From contig JANRJY010000087.1 of the NCBI GenBank assembly GCA_033763735.1, positions 48,812-112,811 of the forward strand: a stretch of DNA of 64,000 nucleotides, in the 5' to 3' direction. The notes below the pieces were generated by a model that had not been told where the DNA came from, did not search any database, and was given only the letters and a program-made list of their open reading frames with translations. A program made the position numbers and the translations under genes. The first letter of the stretch is position 1. Each line of letters opens with the position of its first letter. This document shows positions 1 to 9,142 of this stretch, one piece after another. The stretch is from JANRJY01 sp033763735 (GTDB lineage Bacteria; Bacteroidota; Bacteroidia; Cytophagales; UBA9547).

Positions 1-1002
1 AAGTGCCAAATTCCATTTCTTTTTGCCCACATACAAGGTTGATAATTCATTGCAAACATTAGCAATTTCCGGGTGCTTCGGTCCGAATATCTCTGTGTAT
101 TGCCTGATGGCCAAATTGAAATTATCAATGGCAACATTGGTAGAACCTTGTTCCTTGAATAAAGTAGCATAGTTCAATGTCAGGAATGCATTGTTAGGAT
201 GCTTGGCAGGGTATATATCTGCCTGAATATTATCCACTTTACGCAAATATTCGATTGCCTTTGTGTAATCTTTTTTAATTCGATACACAATAGCCAAATT
301 ATTGTATGCATATGCTATTTTAGGATGTTTTTCGGGAAAAATCTTTTTATAAATATCTAATGCCTGATTATAATATTCCAATGCCTTATCCGGATTGGAA
401 GTGGCAAAAAGTAATCCAATATCATTATATGAAGATGCCACCGACAATGATTGTTTTCCATCCATTTCCAAACGGATACTCAAGGCTTTTTGATGATATT
501 CTTCTGCCAATTCATTGTTACCATTATTCCAATTGGTCAGTCCTATAGCACTATACAAATTAGCCATTTCGGTGGTTCGCTCTATTTTTGGCATACTTTG
601 TGCCAATGTGAGTGTGTTAGTCAAATTTTCAAGTGCATCGTCTGCATTTCCTTTATTAAGGGCACAAAGAGATATAATCGTTTGTGCTGAAATATAATTG
701 AGCAAACCTGCATTCTCGGTAGTTTTAATACTACCCAATAAGGTACTCAATTGGATCACTGGCATTTCATAGTCACCTAGCCGAAAGTAACAGTCAGCTA
801 ATTTTATTTTTATTCCTGTGAAAGTGGCTGTTTTTAATAAAGTTGATGTGCTAGTTATATTTTGATATTCAACTTTTGCAGCTTCGTAATTACCCGCAAT
901 AAATAAGGAATCTGCTTTTTTCAATAGTGGATTTGCCTTTTGAGCCCATGCCTGAAAAGTTATCAGAAAAACAATAAATATGTACCTAAAACCGATATTC
1001 AT
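1..1002 (-). CDS. Exported TPR-repeat protein, C-terminus beyond the window
   Basis: The frame is open for 334 codons from an ATG at 1002 to the window edge, so the protein is truncated here. The first 20 residues (MNIGFRYIFIVFLITFQAWA) form a signal peptide ending before Gln. The rest is built from TPR units of the long TPR_10/TPR_12 kind, recognisable by repeats such as ALEYYNQALDIYKKIFPEKH and AIDNFNLAIRQYTEIFGPKH. In Bacteroidota such proteins often end in a CHAT protease-like domain or a histidine kinase; that part is not visible, so the output function is unknown. The start overlaps the end of the upstream beta-barrel gene by 17 bp in another frame, which suggests translational coupling and one operon. 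The family call is confident; the role is open. Confidence 0.8.
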   Translation of the reverse strand, partial: MNIGFRYIFIVFLITFQAWAQKANPLLKKADSLFIAGNYEAAKVEYQNITSTSTLLKTATFTGIKIKLADCYFRLGDYEMPVIQLSTLLGSIKTTENAGLLNYISAQTIISLCALNKGNADDALENLTNTLTLAQSMPKIERTTEMANLYSAIGLTNWNNGNNELAEEYHQKALSIRLEMDGKQSLSVASSYNDIGLLFATSNPDKALEYYNQALDIYKKIFPEKHPKIAYAYNNLAIVYRIKKDYTKAIEYLRKVDNIQADIYPAKHPNNAFLTLNYATLFKEQGSTNVAIDNFNLAIRQYTEIFGPKHPEIANVCNELSTLYVGKKKWNLAL

Positions 1003-1924
1003 ATCCAATACTCATTACATATTCTCTTGATAATCCATCTGGATTTAATTTTCTTTTAACAAGGGCATATCCAAATAAAAATTTTAATCCGGAAGTATAT
1101 GAAAATCGATATCCACCTCCTACCAAACCAGTAAGCGCAAGTCCATCACTGCCTTCTACTTCAACAATTTTCCCCGTTTTAGGGTCTTTAATTTTGTCTT
1201 TATTAAGTCTGTAAATGGGTAATAGACCTACATAGGCATTGAATCTTGAAAATCTAAAGTTTTTTTCAACTCGAAACATTATGTCATTTCCTCTTATTAT
1301 TTGATCAGATATCGGATATTTAGCAGCTTCCAATGAATCTGCTTTATCACCTTTTCTTACACCCCATTTAAAGTTATTATTTGCTGTATTTAATGGTTGC
1401 TGATAACCTGCTGCAAAAAGCCAACCACGGGTTCCAAAAGAAAAACCGGCCACAATATCATAAGTGCCTAAAGTTACTTGATTATACATTGGAAGTGGCT
1501 TACCTTTGCTGTCCACTTTATTTGGCTCTCCTGTTGGGATTTTGGTTCCTAAAGTAAAATTGAATTGGGATTTTTCACTTGCCCATAAAATACGAGAAGC
1601 ACTTACTGATAAGTCACTTACGCCTTGCTGTACACCTAAAGGTCCTATAATGTACATATAAGGTACTTTAACCTGAAAACTGGTTCTGGTATTGATTCCT
1701 ACATTTACATCAAGTGTAGTTACCAATATATTATCATGAAATTTGGTTACCCCCAAATATTGACTAAGTTCGGCACTTTTGATGCTTACATTCAGGTTTT
1801 TAACAAAATGTTGGTTTGGTCGCATGGCACCCATTGTACAAAAACCCGCATCGCTACACCCTTGACCATTAACAAGTCTTGCTGAAATAAAAAACAGGAT
1901 AACAGCTATGTATTTGAATTTCAT
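986..1924 (-). CDS. Outer-membrane beta-barrel protein, unknown function
   Basis: A 312-residue protein with an N-terminal signal peptide (cleavage likely after VNG, before QGCSD). The remainder alternates aromatic and polar residues in amphipathic strands and ends in a terminal aromatic residue (GYEYRF), as expected for an outer-membrane barrel. Segments such as LGTKIPTGEPNKVDSKGKPL and LAGYxxP-like strands resemble the transporter-like barrels common in Bacteroidota, but no specific family is recognised. A short cysteine-containing segment (CSDAGFC) follows the signal peptide, as in several metal-related barrels; this is only suggestive. It shares a 17-bp overlap with the following TPR gene. 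Substrate unknown. Confidence 0.7.
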   Translation of the reverse strand: MKFKYIAVILFFISARLVNGQGCSDAGFCTMGAMRPNQHFVKNLNVSIKSAELSQYLGVTKFHDNILVTTLDVNVGINTRTSFQVKVPYMYIIGPLGVQQGVSDLSVSASRILWASEKSQFNFTLGTKIPTGEPNKVDSKGKPLPMYNQVTLGTYDIVAGFSFGTRGWLFAAGYQQPLNTANNNFKWGVRKGDKADSLEAAKYPISDQIIRGNDIMFRVEKNFRFSRFNAYVGLLPIYRLNKDKIKDPKTGKIVEVEGSDGLALTGLVGGGYRFSYTSGLKFLFGYALVKRKLNPDGLSREYVMSIGYEYRF

Positions 1925-2069
1925 AAAAGTAATTACACAAATCTATCAAAAAAAAATGCACTACATAATTTGCAGACATATTAATTATTATTTGAACAAT
2001 TGAAATTGTGTTTCTAAAATTAGTATCGATGAATTTATATATTTACTGTATTTGAAATTTATTATTTCA

Positions 2070-2077
2070 TAACTTTG
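2070..2077 (+). promoter_or_regulatory. Bacteroidota -7 element (TAACTTTG)
   Basis: TAACTTTG matches the Bacteroidota -7 consensus TAnnTTTG and lies 22 bp before the ATG of the coiled-coil gene. A TTTG at 2051-2054 leaves a spacer of only 15 bp, shorter than the usual 19-21, so the -33 part is uncertain. Confidence 0.45.
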
Positions 2078-2099
2078 TATCATAAATTTATGTGTGATA

Positions 2100-2483
2100 A
2101 TGAATAAAACAAATGTAGATGAGATGCTTTTACAAATGATTGAACCTAAAGTGATGGAAATTCAACAAAGATTTAGTTCAGGACAAGGTCTTAGTACTGA
2201 AGATATTAACACACTTTTACTAAAATCTCAGTATAATCACATAAACCATTTGGATGAAAAATTAAATGAAGTTACGGCAGATGTATCTAGTTTGAAAAGT
2301 GAATTTAAAATTTTAGAGACTGAGCTTAAATTGCGAATGGATTCATTTGAAAAGAATATTGAATTTAAAATTCAAAAAGCAATCAATTCAAACATGAGAT
2401 GGAGTATTGGGTTAATTGCAGTTTTAGTTACCGTATTAAAATTAATTGATGTTTTGGCTAGCAAAATGCCAAACATTTTTTAA
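2100..2483 (+). CDS. Small coiled-coil protein with C-terminal membrane anchor
   Basis: A 127-residue protein starting MNKTNVDEMLLQMI. A GTG two codons upstream (2094) is possible, but the ATG is preferred. An N-terminal helical part is followed by a heptad-rich coiled coil at about residues 55-100 and one hydrophobic segment near the C-terminus (WSIGLIAVLVTVLKLIDVLA). The architecture of soluble coiled coil plus tail anchor resembles DUF1640/Bdr-like proteins and the similar 107-residue protein at 54694-55017. It stands alone, with a -7 element upstream and the rpoD block on the other strand downstream. No function can be assigned. Confidence 0.6.
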   Translation: MNKTNVDEMLLQMIEPKVMEIQQRFSSGQGLSTEDINTLLLKSQYNHINHLDEKLNEVTADVSSLKSEFKILETELKLRMDSFEKNIEFKIQKAINSNMRWSIGLIAVLVTVLKLIDVLASKMPNIF

Positions 2484-2605
2484 TTAATTTCAATTTGAAT
2501 TTGGATTTTTATAGTAAATATCAATTTCATACGGTTTGATAACATTTTTCTTCAAACACACTAAAATTTTCTCTATGATTCTTTATTACTATTCCTAATT
2601 AAGAG

Positions 2606-2635
2606 TAAAAAAAAGCACAGCATAAAATACTGTGC
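2606..2635 (-). terminator. Rho-independent terminator after rpoD
   Basis: GCACAG and CTGTGC form a six-bp stem with a nine-base loop. Read on the minus strand, the hairpin is followed by a run of eight T. It sits 25 bp beyond the rpoD stop codon. Confidence 0.7.
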
Positions 2636-2659
2636 ATTTTAATAATAGCTTATGAATAT

Positions 2660-3523
2660 TTAACCTAAATACGGTTTTAAAGCTTTGCTTCTGGAGGTAT
2701 GGCGTAACCTGCGTATGGCTTTTTCTTTAATCTGACGAACGCGTTCGCGTGTTAAGTTGAATTTTTCACCTATTTCTTCTAAAGTCATGGCATGTTCACC
2801 ATTCAATCCAAAGTACAAAGTAACCACATCTGCTTCTCTTTGCGTAAGCGTGTGCAGTGCTCTTTGAACTTCTCTACGAAGGGAGTCATTGATTAGTCCT
2901 TGATCGGGCGTATCATCCCCTTCACTGGCAAGCACATCCAAAAGGCTATTTTCTTCTCCTTGTACGAAAGGTGCATCCATGGATACATGTCGACCTGATA
3001 TTTTCAAAGTGTCAACTACCTCAGAGGTAGATACATCTAATACTTCCGCCAACTCATCCGGTGATGGTTCACGTTCGTATTTTTGTTCAAGTTCAGAAAA
3101 TGTTTTTGATATTTTATTTAATGAACCTACCCTATTCAACGGCAAACGAACAATTCTGGATTGCTCTGCAAGTGCCTGAAGAATTGACTGACGAATCCAC
3201 CAAACGGCATAAGAAATGAATTTAAAACCACGAGTTTCATCGAAACGTTGAGCAGCTTTAATCAAACCCAAATTGCCTTCGTTTATCAAATCACCCAGTG
3301 AAAGTCCTTGATTTTGATACTGTTTAGCAACTGACACCACAAATCGAAGATTTGCTTTGGTTAGTTTTTCAAGAGCTGCCTGATCACCTTCACGGATTCG
3401 TTTTGCCAATTCTACCTCTTCATCAGGGGTAAGCAAATCTACTTTTCCAATTTCTTGTAAATACTTATCCAGCGACTGACTTTCGCGGTTGGTAATTTGT
3501 TTACTTATTTTGAGTTGCCTCAT
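2660..3523 (-). CDS. rpoD: RNA polymerase primary sigma factor
   Basis: A 287-residue group 1 sigma factor of the short Bacteroidota kind, lacking most of region 1.1. Region 1.2 lies at about residues 15-45 (DKYLQEIGKVDLLTPDEE), region 2 at 50-120 (ANLRFVVSVAKQYQNQGLSL, and FKFISYAVWWIRQSI for -10 recognition), region 3 at 130-200, and region 4 at 220-287 with the helix-turn-helix MTLEEIGEKFNLTRERVRQI. It directs core polymerase to housekeeping promoters, which in this phylum carry TAnnTTTG instead of TATAAT. Downstream is a terminator; upstream is the convergently grouped pnp gene on the same strand, 53 bp away. Identification is very secure. Confidence 0.97.
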   Translation of the reverse strand: MRQLKISKQITNRESQSLDKYLQEIGKVDLLTPDEEVELAKRIREGDQAALEKLTKANLRFVVSVAKQYQNQGLSLGDLINEGNLGLIKAAQRFDETRGFKFISYAVWWIRQSILQALAEQSRIVRLPLNRVGSLNKISKTFSELEQKYEREPSPDELAEVLDVSTSEVVDTLKISGRHVSMDAPFVQGEENSLLDVLASEGDDTPDQGLINDSLRREVQRALHTLTQREADVVTLYFGLNGEHAMTLEEIGEKFNLTRERVRQIKEKAIRRLRHTSRSKALKPYLG

Positions 3524-3576
3524 TTTTAATTAAAATTTGTTTTGTGTAAAACGTAATTTTCGAAATTGTGTTTGTA

Positions 3577-5736
3577 TTATACTTCAGAAGTTACCGGTTT
3601 TGGAATCAATACTTTTCTTGAAAGCTTAAATTTGCCCGTTTTAGGATCTACATCAATGAGTTTAACTTTAATATGTTCGCCTACTTCAAGTACGCCTTCC
3701 ATATTTTCTAATCTTTCCCATTTGATTTCTGATATATGTAATAAGCCATCTTTACCAGGCAAAAATTCAACAAAAGCGCCATAAGTTTGAATTGCTTTTA
3801 CAATTCCATCATATACTTCCCCAACTTCTGGAATAGTAACAATACCTTTGATACGAGCCAAGGCGGCATCAATTGCATCTTTATTTGCGGCAAAAATGTT
3901 AACAACACCTTTATTATCAACCTCTTCAATGTTAATTACTGCACCTGTAGCACGTTGCATTTCCTGAATAATTTTTCCACCCGGACCAATAATAGCGCCA
4001 ATAAATTCTTTATCAATTTTCAACTGAACCATTCTGGGTGAATGCGGTTTCAAATCAGTAGCAGGAGCCGAAATGGTTTTATTCATTTCGTTTAATATAT
4101 GCTCTCTTCCTTTTTTGGCCTGTGCCAGTGCTTCTTTAAGAACTTCAAATTTAAGTCCGTCAATTTTCAAATCCATCTGACAAGCCGTAATACCTTTGGA
4201 TGTACCTGTTACTTTAAAATCCATATCTCCCAGGTGATCTTCATCTCCAAGAATATCAGAAAGCACTGCATATTTGCCTGTTTTAGTGTCAGTTATCAAA
4301 CCCATTGCAATACCCGACACACCACTTTTGATGGGTACACCTGCATCCATAAGTGCCAAAGAGCCTGCACAAACGGTTGCCATAGAAGAACTTCCATTGG
4401 ATTCCAATATATCAGAAACTACGCGAATGGTATATGGGAAATCAGCTTCGGCAGGTAATACTTTTTTCAAAGCACGAAGAGCCAAGTTACCATGTCCTAC
4501 TTCTCTGCGACCTATTCCTCTGTTGGGTTTAACTTCACCCGTTGAAAAACCTGGAAAATTATAATGCAATAAGAACTTTGAATATCCAGAATTCATTGCA
4601 CCATCAAGCATTTGCTCGTCAAGTTTTGTACCTAAAGTAACTGTGGTTAATGATTGAGTTTCACCCCTTGTAAATATTGCAGAACCATGTGGCATTGGCA
4701 AATAACCAATTTCCGACCAAATAGGTCTGATTTCATCTGTTTTACGACCATCAAGTCTTATTTTCTCATTAAGTACGATATTTCTCGAAGCTTCTTTTTC
4801 AATATCGTGATAATATTTTTTAATCAGGCTTTTTACTTGATCAGTAGTATCAGCCGGTAAAGTAGTCATATAATCTTCCAAAACTTTTTTGAAAGCTTCG
4901 CCTCTTTCTTGTTTGTTAGGATTGGCTTTGCGAGCAACTTCGTATACTTTATCATAAAGTAATTTGAATAGATTTTCTTTCAATTCAAGGTCATTTACTT
5001 CATGACTATAAGTACGTTTTGTTAATGAACCTACCTTATTGGCAAGGTCAATTTGAGCTTTACATTGAATACGAATAGCATCATGTGCCAATGCAAGTGC
5101 TTCAATCATTTCGTCTTCACTTATTTCACTCGCTTCGCCTTCAACCATCAAAATATCTTTTTGAGTGGCAGCAACGATGAAATCTAAAGTTGCAGATGCA
5201 AGTTCTGATACTGTAGGATTGATTTTCAATTCTCCATTAATTTTAGCAACGCGTACTTCTGAAATCGGTCCATTAAAAGGAATATCCGAAACGGCAAGTG
5301 CACAAGATGCAGCAAATGCAGCATATGCATCAGGTGGTGTATCGGTATCAGATGAAATCAAAAATACATTCACTTGAGTATCTGCATGATAATCGTCCGG
5401 AAACATAGGGCGAAGTGCTCTGTCAATTAAACGGCTTATCAATATTTCATAATCGGAAGGACGAGCTTCGCGTTTAAGGAAACCTCCGGGAAAACGACCC
5501 ACAGCTGCGTATTTTTCCTGATAATCCACGGTAAGTGGCATAAAGTCGACTCCTTCTTTCGCGTCTTTAGTTGAACAAACAGTAGCAAGCAACATGGTGT
5601 TTCCAACTTTAATTACAACTGATCCGTCTGCTTGTTTGGCAAGTTTGCCTGTTTCTATTGAAATCTCTTTGCCATCAGCAAGAGTAAATGTAATGGTATG
5701 ATGATTAGGTAGCATAGGTAATGATAGTGAAGGCAT
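3577..5736 (-). CDS. pnp: Polyribonucleotide nucleotidyltransferase (PNPase)
   Basis: Phosphorolytic 3'-5' exoribonuclease that degrades mRNA and can also add nucleotides. About 719 residues, normal for the family. Two RNase PH domains (about 10-145 and 330-470) flank the helical linker. They are followed by a KH domain with the GXXG loop (IGAIIGPGGKIIQEMQRATG) and an S1 domain (VGEVYDGIVKAIQTYGAFVE). An upstream TTG at 5742 is possible; the ATG at 5736 is chosen, and an ATG at 5715 (MLPNHHTITF) is a plausible alternative because related PNPases begin close to that point. It follows rpsO on the same strand, the classic rpsO-pnp order, although a terminator lies between the two genes. Secure. 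Confidence 0.97.
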   Translation of the reverse strand: MPSLSLPMLPNHHTITFTLADGKEISIETGKLAKQADGSVVIKVGNTMLLATVCSTKDAKEGVDFMPLTVDYQEKYAAVGRFPGGFLKREARPSDYEILISRLIDRALRPMFPDDYHADTQVNVFLISSDTDTPPDAYAAFAASCALAVSDIPFNGPISEVRVAKINGELKINPTVSELASATLDFIVAATQKDILMVEGEASEISEDEMIEALALAHDAIRIQCKAQIDLANKVGSLTKRTYSHEVNDLELKENLFKLLYDKVYEVARKANPNKQERGEAFKKVLEDYMTTLPADTTDQVKSLIKKYYHDIEKEASRNIVLNEKIRLDGRKTDEIRPIWSEIGYLPMPHGSAIFTRGETQSLTTVTLGTKLDEQMLDGAMNSGYSKFLLHYNFPGFSTGEVKPNRGIGRREVGHGNLALRALKKVLPAEADFPYTIRVVSDILESNGSSSMATVCAGSLALMDAGVPIKSGVSGIAMGLITDTKTGKYAVLSDILGDEDHLGDMDFKVTGTSKGITACQMDLKIDGLKFEVLKEALAQAKKGREHILNEMNKTISAPATDLKPHSPRMVQLKIDKEFIGAIIGPGGKIIQEMQRATGAVINIEEVDNKGVVNIFAANKDAIDAALARIKGIVTIPEVGEVYDGIVKAIQTYGAFVEFLPGKDGLLHISEIKWERLENMEGVLEVGEHIKVKLIDVDPKTGKFKLSRKVLIPKPVTSEV

Positions 5737-5784
5737 TATCAATAAATGCCGTTAATAAATAATATATTGGTTAATACTTAATAA

Positions 5785-5815
5785 AGAAAAAAATAGGAAC
5801 CCCTTGGGTTCCTAT
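5785..5815 (-). terminator. Terminator between rpsO and pnp
   Basis: ATAGGAACCC and GGGTTCCTAT form a ten-bp stem with a three-base loop, followed on the minus strand by an uninterrupted run of T. It lies just after the rpsO stop codon and before pnp, so read-through or attenuation probably sets how much rpsO transcript reaches pnp. Confidence 0.85.
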
Positions 5816-5821
5816 CAAGTA

Positions 5822-6097
5822 TTATTTTCTTAAATCTAATTTTGCAACGATATCTCTATATCTCTGAACATCGGTATGTTGAAGATGATCCAGAAGCCTT
5901 CTTCTTTTACCAACTAGTTTTAAAAGTCCCATTTTAGTAGAGTGGTCTTTTTTGTTGGTGCTTAAGTGACCTGTCAAATAATTAATTCTTTCGGTAAATA
6001 ATGCCACTTGTGATTCTGCAGAACCGGTATCTGTAGGTTTTGAAGAAAAACTGTGTTTTTTGAATATAGCTTGTTTCTTTTCAGGTGTTAAATACAT
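5822..6097 (-). CDS. rpsO: 30S ribosomal protein S15
   Basis: Binds 16S rRNA early in small-subunit assembly. From the ATG at 6097 (MYLTPEKKQAIFKKHSFS) the product has 91 residues, the normal S15 length, with the conserved DTGSAESQVALFTERINYLT and HSTKMGLLKLVGKRRRLLDH segments. An upstream in-frame ATG at 6130 is rejected: it would add 11 unusual residues and lies within the -7 promoter element at 6128-6135. A purine-rich AAGGAAAGAG precedes the chosen start. pnp follows beyond a terminator. Secure. Confidence 0.97.
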   Translation of the reverse strand: MYLTPEKKQAIFKKHSFSSKPTDTGSAESQVALFTERINYLTGHLSTNKKDHSTKMGLLKLVGKRRRLLDHLQHTDVQRYRDIVAKLDLRK

Positions 6098-6127
6098 ATC
6101 TTGTCTCTTTCCTTTTATAATAAACCG

Positions 6128-6135
6128 CAAATATA
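6128..6135 (-). promoter_or_regulatory. rpsO -7 element (TATATTTG on the minus strand)
   Basis: The plus strand reads CAAATATA, the complement of TATATTTG, which matches TAnnTTTG. It lies about 30 bp before the rpsO start and fixes that start at 6097. A TTG at 6162-6164 is a distant -33 candidate with a 26-bp spacer. Confidence 0.5.
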
Positions 6136-6269
6136 TATAAAAAAAATATTTATTCGATTTTCAATTGTAAATATTTAATATTTTTTTGCTTTTTACACGT
6201 ACAATTCTTTCAATATAAATTTATTGCATCAGGTTTTTTGTAAAATAATGTTAATTTTGATATTTGAGG

Positions 6270-8537
6270 ATGTTTAATAAGCACGTAAGTCGAGTATTTT
6301 TAGTTATCTATTTAACACTTTATGGATTGTTGTTAAATGGTCAAACTACCCTTCCTGTCAAAAAAGACACTATTACTCCTTCCGAAGCCAAAAAAATAGT
6401 AAGACAAGCCAATAAATTCTATGAATTGGGCGATTATAACGCTGCAATGACGGAATATGCCTTAGTTGAAAAGTACTTTGCCAACGACCCTGAGTTTAAC
6501 CATCGTTTTGGAGTAACCCTTTTACATGAAAGTTTTGACAGAAGGAAAGGAATTGGACACTTATTTATTTCGGCCAATTCCGGTAATGTGGATGCATATA
6601 GAATGATTGGATGGGGTTGTCACCTAATGAGCGATTTCAAAGAAGCCAAAAGATTTTACAAAATATACATCGTAAAGTCAGATACCAATTCAAAAACATT
6701 TAAAAACTCAGGCATACACAAAATGCTGGAAGAAACCCACAATGCAGAGGAACTTGAAAATAATCCTGTGGATGTTACTATCGAAAACCTTGGCGATATG
6801 GTCAATTCTTCTTTTCCTGATTATGTACCTGTAATTACTGCCGATGACCAAAATATTTATTTTACTTCCAGAAGAGAATCATCTACGGGTGGTAAAGTGG
6901 ATCATAATAAACAATTCTTTGAAGATATATTTCATTCAGAAAAAGATACTGCCACAGGTAGGTGGAAGCCAGCCAAACACTTACATGAAAATGTAAATTC
7001 GATGGGACACGATGCCATAGCGGGTATGAGTGCAGATGGGCAAACACTTTTAATATATAGAAACGATGAAATTACAGGTGCAGGAGATATATATGTGAGT
7101 TTTATGAGAGGGGAAGAATGGACCATTCCTAAAAAGCTGGAAGGTGATGTGAACTTACCCGAAAGTTGGGAACCCAGTGCCAGCTTAACAGCCAATGAAG
7201 ATGCTTTATACTTCAGTAGTAATAGAAATGGCGGAATTGGCAAAAGTGATATTTATATGGCAAAAAGAATGCCCAATGGCACTTGGGGGAATCCGGTAAA
7301 CTTAGGTGAAACGATTAATACCATATATGATGAAGATGCTCCTTTCATTCATCCCGATGGTAAAACACTTTATTTTGCTTCAAAAGGACATAAAAATATG
7401 GGTGGTTTTGATATTTTCAAATCCATTAAAAACGATAGTGGCCAATGGCAAAAACCAGTAAATCTGGGATACCCGATTAATACTACGGATGATGACATTT
7501 ACTTTGTAATGACGGCTAACGGAAAACATGGTTATTACGCTAGTATGGGGAAGGATTCCAAAGGTGAAAAGGACATTTACATGGTTACTTTTAAAGAGGA
7601 AGAAAAGAAACTGGCTGTACTTAAAGGTAAAGTAACTAATGAAGAAAATAAGGCTTTGGCTTCTCTAATATTTGTAAAAAAAGCAGAAAGTACCAAACTC
7701 AATGGATTATATAATAGCAATATGAATACGGGCAACTATTTGATTATAATGCAACCCGGTAATGAATTTCAAGTGGTGTTTTCTTCAAAAGGATATATAT
7801 CAGACACTTTAATTGTGAACACAAAAGATGTAGATTCTTACAATCAGATTATTAGGAATGTTGTATTGAAAAAAGAAACATCTAATGAAGTCAAAACTGT
7901 GACTAACGATAGCTTAGCATCTAAACCAAAACCAATTGAAACCTTAGTGATATTAAAGAAAGAAGATCAATTGAAATTATTAACTAAAAAAGAAAATGAC
8001 AGTGTAAATAAAAAACCTATAACGGTGTTGATTGACACTACCGGCAAAAAAGACACCATTTATACAAAAAAAGAAGAACCTATTTTGGTTTCAAATTCTG
8101 TAAAAACTATCAAATCTTCAAAAAAACAGTCAGATGAAGTTAATTATTCGAAAGATTGTATTTTGGACAGTACCCACAATAAATACACCATTTCTTTAAA
8201 CTTCGGTTATAAACTTGAATATCTTAAGTCGGAACAAATCAGTGCGTTGCAGAAGTTTTATCAACCTATCAGAAAAAAAGTGGTGGCAATCAAAATTAAT
8301 GCGCATACAGACAATAAAGGAAGCGAATCTTATAATTTGAACTTATCTCAAAAAAGAAGTGACTCTGTTGTTCGATTACTTTCGTTGAATGGATTTAAAA
8401 AACAAAATATGTTTGCATGTTTTTTTGGAAAATCGCGACCGGTGTTACCCAATGAAAATCCGGATGGGAGTGATAACCCTGATAATAGATATCGAAATAG
8501 AAGAGTTGAATTGCAGTTTGTTGTGAAGGAGGATTGA
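6270..8537 (+). CDS. OmpA/PD40 envelope protein (PorE-like)
   Basis: A 755-residue exported protein. The ATG at 6270 is preferred to the TTG at 6264. A signal peptide (to about residue 24) is followed by TPR-like helices (about 35-130) and a WD40-like PD40 beta-propeller with repeated FTSRRES / YFSSNRNGGIGKSDIYMAKR / YFASKGHKNMGGFDIF motifs (about 180-435). A carboxypeptidase-regulatory-like domain (about 450-535), a Lys/Thr-rich linker and a C-terminal OmpA peptidoglycan-binding domain (INAHTDNKGS ... NRYRNRRVELQF) complete it. This is the order known for PorE of the type IX secretion system, but such proteins form a large paralog family, so the exact role is inferred. Three similar genes occur at 13118, 35551 and 49174. 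Confidence 0.85.
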   Translation: MFNKHVSRVFLVIYLTLYGLLLNGQTTLPVKKDTITPSEAKKIVRQANKFYELGDYNAAMTEYALVEKYFANDPEFNHRFGVTLLHESFDRRKGIGHLFISANSGNVDAYRMIGWGCHLMSDFKEAKRFYKIYIVKSDTNSKTFKNSGIHKMLEETHNAEELENNPVDVTIENLGDMVNSSFPDYVPVITADDQNIYFTSRRESSTGGKVDHNKQFFEDIFHSEKDTATGRWKPAKHLHENVNSMGHDAIAGMSADGQTLLIYRNDEITGAGDIYVSFMRGEEWTIPKKLEGDVNLPESWEPSASLTANEDALYFSSNRNGGIGKSDIYMAKRMPNGTWGNPVNLGETINTIYDEDAPFIHPDGKTLYFASKGHKNMGGFDIFKSIKNDSGQWQKPVNLGYPINTTDDDIYFVMTANGKHGYYASMGKDSKGEKDIYMVTFKEEEKKLAVLKGKVTNEENKALASLIFVKKAESTKLNGLYNSNMNTGNYLIIMQPGNEFQVVFSSKGYISDTLIVNTKDVDSYNQIIRNVVLKKETSNEVKTVTNDSLASKPKPIETLVILKKEDQLKLLTKKENDSVNKKPITVLIDTTGKKDTIYTKKEEPILVSNSVKTIKSSKKQSDEVNYSKDCILDSTHNKYTISLNFGYKLEYLKSEQISALQKFYQPIRKKVVAIKINAHTDNKGSESYNLNLSQKRSDSVVRLLSLNGFKKQNMFACFFGKSRPVLPNENPDGSDNPDNRYRNRRVELQFVVKED

Positions 8538-8540
8538 TTC

Positions 8541-8581
8541 AATAATCCATGCAATTATTATTCTCAAATGCATGGATTATT
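8541..8581. terminator. Bidirectional hairpin between convergent genes
   Basis: AATAATCCATGCA and TGCATGGATTATT form a perfect 13-bp stem around a 15-base loop. The hairpin sits exactly between the stop codons of the OmpA gene (+) and the V4R-like gene (-). T-rich runs are weak, so termination is inferred from position and stem strength. Confidence 0.6.
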
Positions 8582-8589
8582 ATGATAAC

Positions 8590-9132
8590 CTACCAAGTTA
8601 CTAAATATTCGTCAAATTCGTCACCCGCTTCTACTGATTTGATTAGTTTTACATCTACGGTTGTTTTACCTGTTTTTTTGACTAATCCTTTTAATAATCC
8701 AAATTGAAGGATGCTGTTGAATGTTTGGGTGCGTTTCATAATAATCTGATGGTCGGAATCCGAAACCATAATCCAACCTCTGCCTTGAGGATCTTGAACC
8801 ATATTAGCAGCTGCACCAATTAATCCATTCAAAATGTCTTTTGGAGTAGGATTTGCAGGGACTAATTTTTGACCTGTTAAAGCCTCATAAACAGATTCTC
8901 CAATATTTTCCCCAATTTTTTTAAGGTTGGCAGCACCCAGATTTTCTTGTACAAATTGGCACATGTCGTTGTACAATTTCATAGGAACTTTCGCAAATGG
9001 ATCTTCCAAATGATATCCTTTGGCCATATTGTAAAGTTCGTTATAGCTTTCCGGATCGGCTTCCTTATATAAGCGAAGTATATCATTGATAAATAGTGCA
9101 AACAGGGTTACATTTTCAGTGGAGTTATTCAT
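8590..9132 (-). CDS. Putative sensor-partner protein with a V4R/heme-NO-binding-like fold
   Basis: A 180-residue soluble protein without signal peptide or membrane segment. The N-terminal half is helical (LFALFINDILRLYKEADPES). The second half ends in a beta-rich tail where GRGWIMVSDSDHQIIMKRT, a LKGLV helix and the ending GDEFDEYLVTW resemble the layout of V4R/TIGR02265/heme-NO-binding-like proteins. The usual cysteines of that fold (C...GD..C) are absent. It follows the GAF-domain membrane sensor by 10 bp on the same strand, so the two are probably made together and may act together in sensing. The similarity is a judgement from sequence layout and the function is unproven. Confidence 0.5.
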   Translation of the reverse strand: MNNSTENVTLFALFINDILRLYKEADPESYNELYNMAKGYHLEDPFAKVPMKLYNDMCQFVQENLGAANLKKIGENIGESVYEALTGQKLVPANPTPKDILNGLIGAAANMVQDPQGRGWIMVSDSDHQIIMKRTQTFNSILQFGLLKGLVKKTGKTTVDVKLIKSVEAGDEFDEYLVTW

Positions 9133-9142
9133 ATTAGTTTTG

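Noticed and set aside
360..697. Short frames on the plus strand opposite the TPR gene
   Set aside because: The opposite strand carries an uninterrupted TPR protein with signal peptide through this region.
4099..4564. Open frames on the plus strand inside pnp
   Set aside because: They are antisense to a conserved enzyme gene and encode cysteine- and serine-rich nonsense.
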